64,000 nt of DNA from Undibacterium piscinae (GCA_003970805.2 CP051152.1:3472001-3536000); one strand, 5' to 3'; counted from the first letter of the stretch, positions 20,110-30,592 are shown. Made by a program: numbers and translations. The notes: generated by a model not told the origin, from the sequence alone.

Positions 20110-21252
20110 ATGAATAGTCCGCTCAGCAAACTGGATAGCAATCTATATATCGGCCTGATGTCAGGTACCAGCCTTGACGGTGTCGATGGCGTGTTAGTCG
20201 AGTTGCCGCAAGATGGTGGTGCGATGCGTATGCTGGCTAGTGCCTATCAAGCATTCTCCGCAGCGCTGCGGCTTGATGCGATGGCTTTGCAGCAGACGGG
20301 TGACAATGAAATTTTCCGGGAGGCGATGCTGGCCAATACCCTGGCCGAACACTATGCCGCTTGTGTCGCCGAATTGCTGCGACAGGTACCCGGGCTTACG
20401 CCGCAACAGGTAAGGGCAGTCGCCGCTCACGGCCAGACCATACGGCACCGGCCTGAACTGGGTTTTACGCGCCAGACCAATAACCCCGCTTTGCTCGCCG
20501 AGTTGTGCGGTATCGATGTGGTTGCCGATCTGCGTAGCCGCGATGTGGCTGCCGGTGGCCAAGGCGCACCGTTGGTGCCAGCTTTTCATCGTGCGCTGTT
20601 TGGCGTCGCCGGCCAATGCCGTGTCGTGGTCAATATCGGCGGCATCAGCAACATCAGTATCTTGCATGCTGACGGCCATACTACTGGTTTTGATACCGGC
20701 CCCGGCAATGTATTGATGGATGCCTGGATTGCCCGGCATCAGGCCAAGGCCTATGATGCCAACGGTGAGTGGGCAGCGCAGGGGCAGGTCGATGCTGGTT
20801 TGTTGGCCAGTTTATGTGATGAGGAGTTTTTGCGTCAGTTGCCCCCCAAAAGTACCGGCCGCGATTTGTTTCGCCCTGATTGGCTGCAGCAAAAACTTGC
20901 CGCTTTTTCCTCTGTTTCTGCCGTCGATATACAGGCGACCTTGTGCGCCTTTACCGCTGTGACGCTGGCTGATGCGATCAGCCGGCATGCCGCTGACGTC
21001 AGTGCCGTGTATGTCTGCGGCGGCGGTGCTTACAACGCTAGCCTGATGCGGCAATTGGCGCAGCAGTTGCAGCAGCGCGCTTGTGATGCCAGCGTCGAAA
21101 GTACCGCTGCACTCGGGGTCTCGCCCAGCCATGTCGAGGCTTTGGCATTCGCCTGGCTGGCACAGCGTTTTACTTTGCGTCAGCCAGGCAATCTGCCTGA
21201 GGTTACCGGCGCCAGAGGCTTGCGCATACTGGGAGCCTTGTATCCGGCCTAA
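20110..21252 (+). CDS. anmK: Anhydro-N-acetylmuramic acid kinase
   Basis: Phosphorylates and hydrolyses 1,6-anhydroMurNAc to MurNAc-6-phosphate for cell-wall recycling. The 380 residues include the ATP-binding MSGTSLDGVDGVL, AAHGQTIRHRP, VVNIGGISNIS, FDTGPGNVLMDAW and the late VYVCGGGAYN. It follows the M23 peptidase, separated only by the terminator. The slt gene at the left edge makes the anhydro-sugar this enzyme consumes. No defects seen. Confidence 0.95.
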   Translation: MNSPLSKLDSNLYIGLMSGTSLDGVDGVLVELPQDGGAMRMLASAYQAFSAALRLDAMALQQTGDNEIFREAMLANTLAEHYAACVAELLRQVPGLTPQQVRAVAAHGQTIRHRPELGFTRQTNNPALLAELCGIDVVADLRSRDVAAGGQGAPLVPAFHRALFGVAGQCRVVVNIGGISNISILHADGHTTGFDTGPGNVLMDAWIARHQAKAYDANGEWAAQGQVDAGLLASLCDEEFLRQLPPKSTGRDLFRPDWLQQKLAAFSSVSAVDIQATLCAFTAVTLADAISRHAADVSAVYVCGGGAYNASLMRQLAQQLQQRACDASVESTAALGVSPSHVEALAFAWLAQRFTLRQPGNLPEVTGARGLRILGALYPA

Positions 21253-21339
21253 TCGACGCATGCAGCTGGAACAGTTAGCGCTTGAGTCGCAAAATGTCGA
21301 TACAATCGCCCGATTATTTATTTAATTTCAGGAAGTGCT

Positions 21340-22005
21340 ATGACCCATCTCATCTATATCGCTGATCCCATGTGTTCATGGTGTTACGGTTTTGGCCCGG
21401 AATTGCAAGGGTTGCTGGCGACTCTGCCCGATGTCCGCCTCGATATCGTGCTCGGCGGTTTGCGCGCGCATAATACCGAAGTCATGGATGCCGGGAAGCG
21501 AGCGGAAATACTCGGGCACTGGGCGCATGTGGAGGAAACCAGTGGCCTGCCGTTCACGCGCAATGGCATGTCGCAGCCTGGCTTTATCTACGATACCGAA
21601 CCGGCTTGCCGTGCGGTTGTGACGGCGCGCATACTCGCAGACGATATGCCGGGGCTAGCGATATTGCAGGTATTTCATGCGATACAGCAGGCGTTCTATG
21701 TCGAAGGCAAGGATGTCACCGATCTGCATCTGCTGGCGCAAATCGCTACCGACGCCTTGAATCAGGCGGCTGGTGCCGATAGCTTTGATGCCGGCAGCTT
21801 TTACGAAACACTGACGGCGCCGATGACTATGTCAGAGACGCGTCAGGATTTTGCGCAAACCCAGCGCTGGGGAGTGAATGGTTTTCCGTCACTGCTGGTG
21901 GAGCATAACGATGCCTTGCATATGATTGCTGCCGGCTACACCAAAACCGCAGGCTTAATCACTGCGCTCAGGCAAGTGCAGCGCTTAGGCCAGCCTGAGA
22001 GCTGA
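21340..22005 (+). CDS. DsbA family protein (FrnE/2-hydroxychromene isomerase-like thioredoxin fold)
   Basis: 221 residues with the active site CSWC in ADPMCSWCYGFGPEL and a cis-Pro region NGFPSLLVE. A helical insertion lies between the thioredoxin halves, as in FrnE-type proteins. No signal peptide is seen, so it is probably cytoplasmic, unlike DsbA itself. The start has aggaag upstream at good spacing. Substrate unknown; a role in thiol redox or stress is inferred from the family. Confidence 0.85.
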   Translation: MTHLIYIADPMCSWCYGFGPELQGLLATLPDVRLDIVLGGLRAHNTEVMDAGKRAEILGHWAHVEETSGLPFTRNGMSQPGFIYDTEPACRAVVTARILADDMPGLAILQVFHAIQQAFYVEGKDVTDLHLLAQIATDALNQAAGADSFDAGSFYETLTAPMTMSETRQDFAQTQRWGVNGFPSLLVEHNDALHMIAAGYTKTAGLITALRQVQRLGQPES

Positions 22006-22037
22006 TAGTCGCGTTATTCTGAAATTCACAGCAGGCT

Positions 22038-22112
22038 AGCCCACCAGGCAGCATTCATGCGCCTTACCGGGCTGCCTCTCCGCTCAGCCGCATGGATGCT
22101 GCCTGGTGGGCT
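22038..22112. repeat. 17-bp perfect inverted repeat with a 41-base loop
   Basis: AGCCCACCAGGCAGCAT (22038-22054) and its exact complement (22096-22112) surround a 41-base loop. It starts about 30 bases after the DsbA-like stop. A run of mixed T/A follows but no clean T tract, so it may be a weak terminator or an mRNA-protecting hairpin. Confidence 0.75.
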
Positions 22113-22361
22113 TGCTCTAATTTGATTTTGTATTTTGCCTAGCCAGAATCTGGTTTTGGCTTTAGTATTGTCAGCGAGGCATTAGCTTCAACGTCGCTCG
22201 GACGGTTCCGGGCGCTTACGTACAATCTATCATGACAAAAAACTCTTACTCCGCCGGGCCGGGGTGCATCTGCTGCTGTTGCATCTTCTTCAGTTTCCAC
22301 TAGCCTTGCTTCACCGCTTGCCGCGAGTGCTCCCAAGTACACGTTTTCGCGCATCAATCGC

Positions 22362-23537
22362 TTGCCTCCGTATGTCTTCAATATCACCGCTGAACTCAAA
22401 ATGGCGGCGCGCCGACGTGGTGTCGATATCATCGATATGTCTATGGGCAATCCGGATGGCGCCACGCCGCCTCACATCGTCGCTAAACTGGTGGAGGCTG
22501 CACAAAGACCGGATACGCATGGCTATTCGGCATCCAAAGGCATACCGCGTTTGCGCCGCGCCATTACGCATTGGTACAAATCGCGTTACGACGTGACATT
22601 CGACCCCGATTCGGAAGCGATCGTGACCATAGGTTCCAAGGAAGGTCTGGCGCATCTGATGCTGGCGACACTCGATAAGGGTGACACCGTGCTGGTACCG
22701 AATCCTAGCTATCCGATTCATATTTACGGCGCGGTGATTGCGGGGGCCGACATACGTTCGATACGCATGAGCCCGGGCGTCGATTTTTTCGATGAACTCG
22801 AACGCGCGATACGCGAGAGTTACCCTAAGCCTAAGATGATGATTTTTGGCTTTCCGTCGAATCCGACCGCGCAGTGCGTAGAGCTTGATTTTTTTGAGCG
22901 CGTGATCAAACTGGCGAAACAGCACAATATTCTGGTGGTACATGATCTGGCCTATGCCGATATCGTATTCGATGGCTGGAAAGCGCCTTCCATCATGCAA
23001 GTCGAAGGCGCACGCGATGTCGCGGTCGAGTTTTTTACGCTCTCCAAAAGCTATAACATGGCGGGCTGGCGCATAGGTTTTATGGTCGGCAATAAACAGT
23101 TGGTGGCGGCTTTGGCGCGTATCAAGAGCTATCATGATTACGGTAGTTTTACGCCGGTACAGGTGGCGGCGATTGCGGCGCTGGAAGGTGATCAGACTTG
23201 CGTCAAAGAGATTTGTGATAAATACCAGCGTCGCCGCGATGTGATGGTCAAGGGCTTGCACGAGATGGGCTGGATGGTAGACATCCCTAAGGCCTCGATG
23301 TATATCTGGGCGCGTATCCCCGAGCCCTATCGCCATCTGGGATCGTTGGAATTTGCCAAGCTGGTGCTGGAAAAAGCCAAGCTTTGCATTTCTCCCGGAA
23401 TAGGTTTTGGCGATTACGGTGATGAGTATGTGCGCTTTGCCCTGATTGAAAACGAGGCCCGTAGCCGCCAGGCCTTGCGCGGCTTGAAAAGCATGTTTCG
23501 TGAAGAGCTGCTGAATCCGGCTAAAGCCGCAGACTAA
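22362..23537 (+). CDS. alaC: Alanine transaminase-like class I/II aminotransferase, with a probable one-base error in its 5' end
   Basis: A PLP enzyme of the AlaC type making alanine from pyruvate. The in-frame part runs from a TTG at 22362 for 391 residues: [31 protein letters not shown], the PLP lysine in [14 protein letters not shown], and [17 protein letters not shown]. The frame stays open upstream and encodes KYTFSRINR, which belongs to the fold but has no start codon. An ATG at 22232 (MTKNSYSAG) lies in the next frame; shortening the G4 run at 22261-22264 by one base joins the two. The natural gene is therefore probably 22232-23537. The hom and thrC genes that often follow alaC are not here; hisC follows. 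Confidence 0.85.
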   Translation: MPPYVFNITAELKMAARRRGVDIIDMSMGNPDGATPPHIVAKLVEAAQRPDTHGYSASKGIPRLRRAITHWYKSRYDVTFDPDSEAIVTIGSKEGLAHLMLATLDKGDTVLVPNPSYPIHIYGAVIAGADIRSIRMSPGVDFFDELERAIRESYPKPKMMIFGFPSNPTAQCVELDFFERVIKLAKQHNILVVHDLAYADIVFDGWKAPSIMQVEGARDVAVEFFTLSKSYNMAGWRIGFMVGNKQLVAALARIKSYHDYGSFTPVQVAAIAALEGDQTCVKEICDKYQRRRDVMVKGLHEMGWMVDIPKASMYIWARIPEPYRHLGSLEFAKLVLEKAKLCISPGIGFGDYGDEYVRFALIENEARSRQALRGLKSMFREELLNPAKAAD

Positions 23538-23678
23538 ACTGCTGCCGTATTTATCTGTATTCGTATTCAACTAAGCACACATTTTGTCGCGGGCGCTTAT
23601 CACTGTAGTTATCGCTGTAATTATTGCTGTAATACTGAAAGATAGCGTGCCCGCTAACTCACATTTTTGAAAGAGATC

Positions 23679-24743
23679 ATGAGTCAATACTGGAGCAAAG
23701 TGGTTCACGCGCTCACCCCTTATGTACCGGGTGAACAGCCAAAAATCAACAATCTGATCAAACTCAACACCAATGAGAATCCTTATCCGCCGTCGCCCCT
23801 GGCACTCGCGGCGATACGCGAGGCTGTTTCGGAGGACTTACGTCTGTATCCGGACCCGAATGCCGATCAGCTTAAGCAGACCATCGCCGCTTATTATCAG
23901 CTCAGTCCGCAGCAAGTGTTTGTCGGCAATAGCTCCGATGAGGTGTTGGCGCATGTATTTTTAGCGCTGCTTAAACATGAGCAGCCGATACTGTTTCCGG
24001 ATATTACTTATAGCTTTTATCCCGTGTATTGCGGCCTGTATCAGATCGCTTATCAGACCATTCGATTGCAGGATGATTTTAGTCTGCACATCGCCGATTA
24101 TCAGCGTCCCAATGGCGGGATTATTTTTCCTAACCCGAATGCACCTACCGGACGCTTGCTGGCGTTGGCCGAGATAGAAAACCTGTTGTGCGCCAACCGG
24201 GATAGCGTGGTCGTGATTGATGAGGCTTACGTAGATTTTGGCGGCACTTCAGCGATCGCGCTGGTAGACCAATTTCCTAATTTGCTAGTGGTGCAGACCT
24301 TATCGAAATCGCGCTCGCTGGCCGGTCTGCGGGTTGGTCTGGCAATCGGCCACCCGGATCTGATCGCGGCATTGGAACGTGTCAAAAACAGTTTCAATTC
24401 TTATCCGCTAGACCGGCTGGCGCTGGCCGGTGCAGTTGCCGCATTTAAGGATGATGCCTATTTCAAGCAGACTTGCGCCGCAGTGATCGCGAGCCGTACC
24501 GAACTGGTCGCGCAGCTTGAGCAGTTAGGATTTGAGGTTTTGCCTTCCTCCGCCAATTTTGTGTTGATCCGCCATCCCGCTCATGATGCGAAGCAGATAC
24601 AGGATTACCTGCGCAGCAAGTCGATTATCGTGCGCCATTTCACTCAGGCGCGGATTGACCAGCATTTGCGTGTGACCATAGGCAACGATGCGCAGTGCGC
24701 CAGCCTGATAGTGGCCTTGAGGGATTTTTTACAAGGCCATTAA
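23679..24743 (+). CDS. hisC: Histidinol-phosphate aminotransferase
   Basis: Converts imidazole-acetol phosphate and glutamate to histidinol phosphate. 354 residues from ATG at 23679, with aaagaga as the ribosome site. Family motifs are [42 protein letters not shown] and the PLP lysine in [14 protein letters not shown]. It is not in a his operon here. It may be a second copy with a role in aromatic amino acid transamination, which HisC paralogues can have. It follows alaC with about 140 bases between. Confidence 0.88.
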   Translation: MSQYWSKVVHALTPYVPGEQPKINNLIKLNTNENPYPPSPLALAAIREAVSEDLRLYPDPNADQLKQTIAAYYQLSPQQVFVGNSSDEVLAHVFLALLKHEQPILFPDITYSFYPVYCGLYQIAYQTIRLQDDFSLHIADYQRPNGGIIFPNPNAPTGRLLALAEIENLLCANRDSVVVIDEAYVDFGGTSAIALVDQFPNLLVVQTLSKSRSLAGLRVGLAIGHPDLIAALERVKNSFNSYPLDRLALAGAVAAFKDDAYFKQTCAAVIASRTELVAQLEQLGFEVLPSSANFVLIRHPAHDAKQIQDYLRSKSIIVRHFTQARIDQHLRVTIGNDAQCASLIVALRDFLQGH

Positions 24744-24786
24744 GATGGTTGCTACCCATCGATAAACCTAAGGAAGAGAACTCATC

Positions 24787-25689
24787 ATGCAGACAGCTAG
24801 CCTACAGATTGCGCCGCAAGGACCACATTTTTCCCGTGTCGTGCTGGGGTTGTGGCGTCTGGCTGATTGGTCTATGTCGCCACAACAGCGTCTGGCGTTT
24901 CTGGAGCAGGCGTTGGACTTGGGTATTACAACTATTGATCAGGCCGATATTTACGGTGATTATCAAAGTGAGGCTTTGCTCGGGGAGGCGCTGGCGCTGG
25001 CACCGCAATTGCGTCAGCGTTTGCAGCTTGTGACCAAATGCGGCATCAAGCTATTGTCGTCGCATAGACCTGCGCATCAGATTCAGCATTACGATACCAG
25101 TCGCGCGCACATCATCGCCTCTGCCGAAAACTCCCTGCGTAGCATGGGGATAGACGAAATCGACTTGTTGCTCATACACAGGCCCGATCCTTTGATGGAT
25201 GCCGATGAGATCGCCGAAGCGTTCCAGATTTTGCAGCAAACTGGCAAGGTCAGGCATTTTGGCGTGTCGAATTTTTCTCCGGCGCAATTTGAATTGCTGG
25301 CAGCGCGCTTTCCTCTGGTGACCAATCAGATTGAATTGTCGCTACTGCATATGACCCCTTTGCAGGATGGCAGCCTGGACCAATGCCAGCGTTTGCGTAT
25401 CGCACCGATGATCTGGTCAGCGCTGGCGGGCGGCCGCCTGATGAACGATACCAGCGAGCGGGGCTTGCGTGTGCGTCAGGCGCTCGAAGTTGTTGCCTCC
25501 GAGCTTGATGTTGCTCCAGGCAGCGTGGCCTTGGCCTGGATACTGCAACATCCGGCCAAACCGCTGGTGTTGACAGGTTCCGGCAGGATCGCCGCTTTGC
25601 GTGAGGCGGTGGCCGCTACCGGCATAACGCTCAGTCGTGAGCAATGGTTCGCTTTATGGTGCGCCTCAAGCGGACACAGCGTTGATTAA
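24787..25689 (+). CDS. Aldo/keto reductase (YdhF-like)
   Basis: 300 residues forming an AKR TIM barrel. The catalytic tetrad is visible: Asp and Tyr in IDQADIYGDYQ, Lys in LVTKCGIK, and His in LLIHRPDPL. The NADPH-binding end has VLTGSGRIAALREAV. A good ribosome site (ggaagag) precedes the ATG. It lies 43 bases after hisC, so it may share its transcript. The substrate is unknown. Confidence 0.9.
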   Translation: MQTASLQIAPQGPHFSRVVLGLWRLADWSMSPQQRLAFLEQALDLGITTIDQADIYGDYQSEALLGEALALAPQLRQRLQLVTKCGIKLLSSHRPAHQIQHYDTSRAHIIASAENSLRSMGIDEIDLLLIHRPDPLMDADEIAEAFQILQQTGKVRHFGVSNFSPAQFELLAARFPLVTNQIELSLLHMTPLQDGSLDQCQRLRIAPMIWSALAGGRLMNDTSERGLRVRQALEVVASELDVAPGSVALAWILQHPAKPLVLTGSGRIAALREAVAATGITLSREQWFALWCASSGHSVD

Positions 25690-25870
25690 TCCGGCTTCGA
25701 GAGATGGATACTGGTAAAACATCGCCACAAGGCGTATAAGTGATAGCTAGCGGTCGCACCAGACTTAGCTTAGGTTGCTTGGCAGACCATGTCGACCAGT
25801 CGCTTCATCGATAGCATGCGTATTTGAGCAGGCCTGGTTTTGGTAGACGCCAGGGTGGTGAGAATTTGAG

Positions 25871-28261
25871 TTGGCCTTAGTGATTCCTCTTTTGAGAGTG
25901 TTGACCTTGAAGACTTTTTTTCAATTCATACGCCGTCAGTTTTTGCGCGCCAAACATCCCCCTGCTGATATACGGCAGTGGCGTGAAGAGGTGTTTTCCG
26001 CAATCTTGCTAGTGGCACTGATTTTAGGCTTGCTTACTGCGATCCCAAGTGTTTTTCTTGCAATCAACGACAGCCTTTGGCCCGTGGTGTTCATGGATGC
26101 CCTTGCCATCGTCTGGCTTGCCTTGCTCTGGCGTTTGCGCTCTGTTTCCTATCACTTAAGAGTCTGGAATTTTTTAGCCCTGTTGTTTCTGCTAGGCGTG
26201 TTTTTTTTAAGCGTAGTCGGGCCGGTAGGACAGATTTATTTGATGGCTTTCCCGGTGATGGCGGCGTTGTTGCTTGGCTTGCGACCGGCGATATTCTGTT
26301 TGCTGATCAACGCGATCACTTTGCTCAGTGTCGGGTATTTGCTGGATATTAACATTCAGCTTGCCGGACTCGATGATAAGCCCTTCATGCGCTGGATTGT
26401 GGTTACCCTTAATTTTTCCTTAATCAGTTCCATCATCACTGTATCGTGTGGAGTGTTGTTGCAGCGTCTGGAAAAATCTCTGGAACAACAAAATATCATC
26501 ACGCAGTCATTGCGTAGCGCGATCGAAGAATTGCGCCTGATTTCGGCGGCGGTAGCCCAGTTGAGTGACATGATAGTGATTTCTCGCTCTAGCGAGCAAG
26601 CGGATGGCGAGCCGCACATCGTTTTTGTCAACGAGGCTTTTGAACGTCGTACCGGCTATCAGCGGGTTGATGTTATCGGTAAGTCGCAGCGTAGCTTTCA
26701 CGGAAAAAATACCCGGCAAGATGAGTTGGAACGGATCCGGCATGCAGTAGCGCAACATCAATCGGTGCGGACTGAATTGATCGCTTATACCAAGGCCGGA
26801 GAAGAGTATTGGTTGGAGATTGATATACAGCCCTTGGCCGACAGCGATGGGAAATACACGCACGAGGTAATGGTCGGACGAGATATTACGGCAAGGAAAA
26901 AAGCCGAAGCCGATATTCACTTGCTGGCTTATTTTGACGTCCTGACAGGTCTGCCAAACCGACGCCTGCTGCTCGACCGCATAGGTGTCTTGCTGGCGAC
27001 TGCACAGCGTACCTCCTTGTTTAGCGCCGCGCTATTCATCGATCTTGATCACTTTAAATTCATTAACGACGCCCGCGGTCACGCGACCGGTGACTCCGTA
27101 CTAAAACATGTTGCGCATCGCCTAAGTGGACTGCTGCGTGAGGTTGATACGGTAGCGCGCATAGGCGGTGATGAGTTCGTGGTTCTGATCTGCAACATCG
27201 CCAATAACTTGTCTTCCGGCGCGGCAGTGGCGCTGACGATTGCAGAGAAGATACGGGCAGCAGTTTCCCAGCCGATTGAGATAGAGGGACAGACATACAC
27301 CTCTGCTTGCAGTATAGGCGTCACCCTGATGCCCAAGCCCGGGCAGAGCAAAGAGGATCTGCTACGGGAGTCCGACACCGCCATGTATAGGGCCAAAATG
27401 GCGGGACGAAATCAGATCGCATTTTTCGAAGAGAGTATGCAAGTCGAGGTGGAACAGCGGCTGACGCTGGTGCGCGATCTGGCGGCGGCAATTGGCTTAG
27501 GGCAGTTGCAGATGTATATGCAGGCGCAAGTTGACCATCTTGGTGAGCCGATAGGTGCAGAACTGCTGATGCGCTGGAATCATCCTGAGCGCGGAGCGGT
27601 CTCTCCGGCCTTATTCATTCCTATGGCTGAAGAATCGGGTGTCATTTTACAGTTGGGCGACTGGGTTTTGCAGCAAGCTTGTCTGGCCTCGCTAAGTCTC
27701 AGGGCACGCGGCTGGTACTTCCCTTTATCTATTAATGTCAGCCCCAAGCAGTTCCGCCAGACCGATTTTGTCGGGAAGGTGCGGGCTGCGCTGGCCGCTA
27801 CCGGTGCACAAGCCTCAGATCTTATTTTTGAAGTCACCGAGGGTTTGCTGATCGATAATCTGCAGCAAACCATCGCCCGCATGCATGCGCTGTGTGAACT
27901 GGGCATCCGTTTTTCTATCGATGATTTTGGCACCGGATACTCGAGTCTTTCTTACCTCAAGCGCCTGCCTTTGTATGAACTAAAAATCGACAAGAGTTTT
28001 GTTCATGATATGCCGGGCGATCCTAGCGACACCGCGATAGTGCAGTCGATTTTGGCGATGGCCAAACACCTGGACTTGCGGGTAGTGGCGGAAGGGGTGG
28101 AGACCCGCGAACAGGCTGATTTCCTGATCGCGAGCGGCTGTGATCGCCTGCAAGGCTATCTGTTTTCTCGTCCGGTCCCGCTGAGCGTCTGGTTGGATCT
28201 GCAGGACCAAACCTTACCGGCTAGGCGGGTGATTGATACGTCGTCTGCATCCAGTCTATGA
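25871..28261 (+). CDS. Membrane diguanylate cyclase/phosphodiesterase (PAS-GGDEF-EAL)
   Basis: 796 residues. About six membrane segments fill residues 35-200, followed by a short coiled coil. A PAS domain with PAC end (VFVNEAFERRTGY to VMVGRDITARKKAE) comes next. The GGDEF domain has an intact IGGDEF at about residue 431 and an upstream RxxD inhibitory site (REVD). The EAL domain has ELLMRW at about 564 in place of EALxRW, but keeps the catalytic Glu and DDFGTGYSS with its metal-binding Asp pair. Both making and breaking c-di-GMP are therefore possible. The TTG start is uncertain; other TTG/GTG codons lie within 30 bases. The 3' end overlaps the convergent lysR gene by 41 bases. Confidence 0.88.
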   Translation: MALVIPLLRVLTLKTFFQFIRRQFLRAKHPPADIRQWREEVFSAILLVALILGLLTAIPSVFLAINDSLWPVVFMDALAIVWLALLWRLRSVSYHLRVWNFLALLFLLGVFFLSVVGPVGQIYLMAFPVMAALLLGLRPAIFCLLINAITLLSVGYLLDINIQLAGLDDKPFMRWIVVTLNFSLISSIITVSCGVLLQRLEKSLEQQNIITQSLRSAIEELRLISAAVAQLSDMIVISRSSEQADGEPHIVFVNEAFERRTGYQRVDVIGKSQRSFHGKNTRQDELERIRHAVAQHQSVRTELIAYTKAGEEYWLEIDIQPLADSDGKYTHEVMVGRDITARKKAEADIHLLAYFDVLTGLPNRRLLLDRIGVLLATAQRTSLFSAALFIDLDHFKFINDARGHATGDSVLKHVAHRLSGLLREVDTVARIGGDEFVVLICNIANNLSSGAAVALTIAEKIRAAVSQPIEIEGQTYTSACSIGVTLMPKPGQSKEDLLRESDTAMYRAKMAGRNQIAFFEESMQVEVEQRLTLVRDLAAAIGLGQLQMYMQAQVDHLGEPIGAELLMRWNHPERGAVSPALFIPMAEESGVILQLGDWVLQQACLASLSLRARGWYFPLSINVSPKQFRQTDFVGKVRAALAATGAQASDLIFEVTEGLLIDNLQQTIARMHALCELGIRFSIDDFGTGYSSLSYLKRLPLYELKIDKSFVHDMPGDPSDTAIVQSILAMAKHLDLRVVAEGVETREQADFLIASGCDRLQGYLFSRPVPLSVWLDLQDQTLPARRVIDTSSASSL

Positions 28262-29112
28262 ATAATTGGACTTCGGGGCGCATGATGGCTTGCGCTTCAT
28301 GTACCAGGTAATAGGCGTGTGGCGGGGCATCGAGTTGGGTGTCAAACAGACGCACCACTTCACCTTTGTCTATCAGCTCCTGGGCAAAATGCTGGCGTGT
28401 CAGGCCGACGCCGTGACCATGCTTGACCGCTTCCAGTAGCAGGCCCAGATCATCAATCCGTAAGCCGTTAGTCGGTTCTGCCCAATCCAGTCCCGCCACT
28501 TCAAACCAGGGCTGCCATGGCTCTAGTGCCGAGCGTAACAGCGTGGCGTGGCGCAGGTCGGCTGGCGTCTTGATCGGCGCGATAGTCTTGAGATAAGCCG
28601 GGCTGGCCACCAGGAAGGCGGGCTCGACGAACAGTTTTTTTTGTCACCAGGTTAGGATATTCACCGGCACCGAAACGCACTTCGACGTCGCTTTCCGACA
28701 GGCTCAGGTCGTATAGCGGCACAAATAAGAATATTTCGATTTCTATTTCGGGATGCTTGCGCGTGAATTCCGCCAGTTTTGGCATGAACATATAACGCGC
28801 AAACGTTGGCGGAACGGTGACCTTGACGCGCAATTGATTTTGCGTGGTCTTGTTGGGTAAAGGGAATTCGGCCAGAGTGCGTAAGGCAACCCTTACCACG
28901 TCCAGATAGCGGCGGCCGAATTCGGTCAGCGTGACGCTGCGACCTTCGCGCACAAAAACGCGTTCGCATAAATGCTCTTCCAGCAGGCGTATGCGATGCG
29001 ATAGCGCCGAAGGCGTGATGCATAATTCTTCTGCCGCGACCGCAAATGAGCTGTGCCTGGCGGCGGCTTCAAAGGCGGATAGTGCGTGTACCGGGGGGAG
29101 TCGTGTTGCCAT
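28221..29112 (-). pseudogene. LysR family regulator (GcvA-like), one frameshift at a T8 run
   Basis: The N-terminal winged helix-turn-helix is intact (LSAFEAAARHSSFAVAAEELCITPSALSHRIRLLEE). The effector domain is read to SDVEVRFGAGEYPNLVTKK. At 28635-28642 there is an 8-base T run (A8 in the gene). One base fewer joins LFVEPAFLVASPAYLKTIAPIKT and the rest to the stop at 28221. HGHGVGLTRQHFAQELI near the end is typical of the GcvA/AmpR group. It lies 37 bases downstream of the FAD-linked oxidase on the same strand, so it may regulate that gene. Probably functional if the lesion is a read error. Confidence 0.85.
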
Positions 29113-29149
29113 TATGGTTCCAGATGAGATGAATGCTTGCGGAGTAACT

Positions 29150-30592
29150 TTATTCGTTCGGGGCGTCCCAGGAAATGATTTTTCCGGGATTCATGATGTT
29201 GTTCGGGTCGAACGCCTGCTTGAGCGTGCGCATCATGCGGATCGCGCCGCTGCCATGTTCTTCAATCAGAAAATCCATTTTATGCAGTCCGACACCATGT
29301 TCGCCGGTGCAGGTGCCGTCCATCGCGATGGCACGCGTCACCATGCGGCTATTGACGCCCTCGGCCTTGGCGACATCGAGCGGATCATGTGGGTCTATCA
29401 TCATCAGGACATGGAAATTGCCATCGCCTACATGGCCGATGATGGAGTAAATCAATTGCTGGCGCTCACAGTCGAGTTGGGTGTCGTTGATGCATTCGGC
29501 CAGGCGCGAGATCGGTACGCAGCAATCGGTAGAAATCGAGCGTGCGCCCGGACGCATCTGTAGCAGCGCAAAATAGGCATTGTGTCTGGCCGCCCATAAG
29601 CGAGAGCGATCCTCTGGCCTGCTGGCCCATTCAAAATCGCCGCCACGATGTTCTGCCGCGATTTCCTGCACTAGTTCGGCTTGCTCTTGCACCCCATGCG
29701 CGCTACCGTGAAATTCGAATAGCAGCAGCGGTTTTTCTGGCAAGTTGAGCTTGTCGTAGGCATTAATCGCACGGACGCCATTTTCATCGAGATACTCGAC
29801 CCTTGCGACCGGCACACCCATCTGTATGGTTTGAATCACGGTGTTGACCGCATCGGTGGTATTGGAAAAGCTGCAGACCGCTGCCGAGATCGCCTCTGGC
29901 AAAGGATAGAGTTTTACCGTGATTTCGGTGATGATGCCTAGCGTGCCTTCGCTGCCGACAAAGACCCGGGTCAGGTCGTAGCCTGCCGAAGACTTTTTGG
30001 CGCGGGTGCCGGTCTTGATGATGCTGCCGTCGGCAGTGACGACCGTTAAGGCCAGCACGTTTTCGCGCATGGTGCCGTAGCGAACCGCATTGGTGCCCGA
30101 GGCGCGGGTAGCCGCCATGCCCCCGATGGAGGCGTCGGCACCCGGGTCTATCGGAAAAAACAGGCCGCAGTCCTTGATCTCAAGATTGAGTTGCTTGCGC
30201 GTGACTCCCGCCTGTACGGTGGCAGTCAGGTCTTCTGCATGAACCGCTACCATCTTGTTCATTTGCGATAAATCGAGGCAGACGCCACCGCGTAGTGCCA
30301 GAACATGCCCTTCCAGGGAAGTGCCGGCACCGTAAGGGATGATTGCGACCTGATGGTAATTGCATAGCCTGACGATAGCGGCGACTTCTTCGGTGGTCTG
30401 GGCGAAAACTACCGCTTGCGGCAGCATGGGGTCATACGAGGACTCATCGCTGCCATGGCGTTCGCGGATAGCCATGCTGGTGCTGCAGCGATCCTCCAGC
30501 ATATTTTTTAGTGCCAGCAATAACTGATCGGGTAAAGCTTGTTGTGTGCCGTGTGTTTGCGTGCTCAATGTTGCTGTTTCGTGCATGATCAA
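29150..30592 (-). CDS. FAD-linked oxidase, D-lactate/glycolate dehydrogenase type
   Basis: 480 residues in one chain. The N-terminal PCMH-type FAD domain has IIPYGAGTSLEGHVLALRGG, DPGADASIGGMAATRASGTNAVRYG and VGSEGTLGIITEITV. The C-terminal FAD-oxidase domain has SIIGHVGDGNFHVLMMI and GTCTGEHGVGLHKMDFL, with ligands typical of the GlcD/LDHD group. It oxidises a D-2-hydroxy acid and passes electrons to quinone or a carrier; no GlcE/GlcF partners are nearby, which favours a single-subunit D-lactate dehydrogenase. Start at 30592, or at 30586 (MHETATL). Confidence 0.88.
   Translation of the reverse strand: MIMHETATLSTQTHGTQQALPDQLLLALKNMLEDRCSTSMAIRERHGSDESSYDPMLPQAVVFAQTTEEVAAIVRLCNYHQVAIIPYGAGTSLEGHVLALRGGVCLDLSQMNKMVAVHAEDLTATVQAGVTRKQLNLEIKDCGLFFPIDPGADASIGGMAATRASGTNAVRYGTMRENVLALTVVTADGSIIKTGTRAKKSSAGYDLTRVFVGSEGTLGIITEITVKLYPLPEAISAAVCSFSNTTDAVNTVIQTIQMGVPVARVEYLDENGVRAINAYDKLNLPEKPLLLFEFHGSAHGVQEQAELVQEIAAEHRGGDFEWASRPEDRSRLWAARHNAYFALLQMRPGARSISTDCCVPISRLAECINDTQLDCERQQLIYSIIGHVGDGNFHVLMMIDPHDPLDVAKAEGVNSRMVTRAIAMDGTCTGEHGVGLHKMDFLIEEHGSGAIRMMRTLKQAFDPNNIMNPGKIISWDAPNE

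Noticed and set aside
22311..23570. A 419-codon open frame on the minus strand opposite alaC
   Set aside because: It lies entirely over a clear aminotransferase gene, has no family motif and its composition (many His, Arg, Gln) is that of an antisense shadow.
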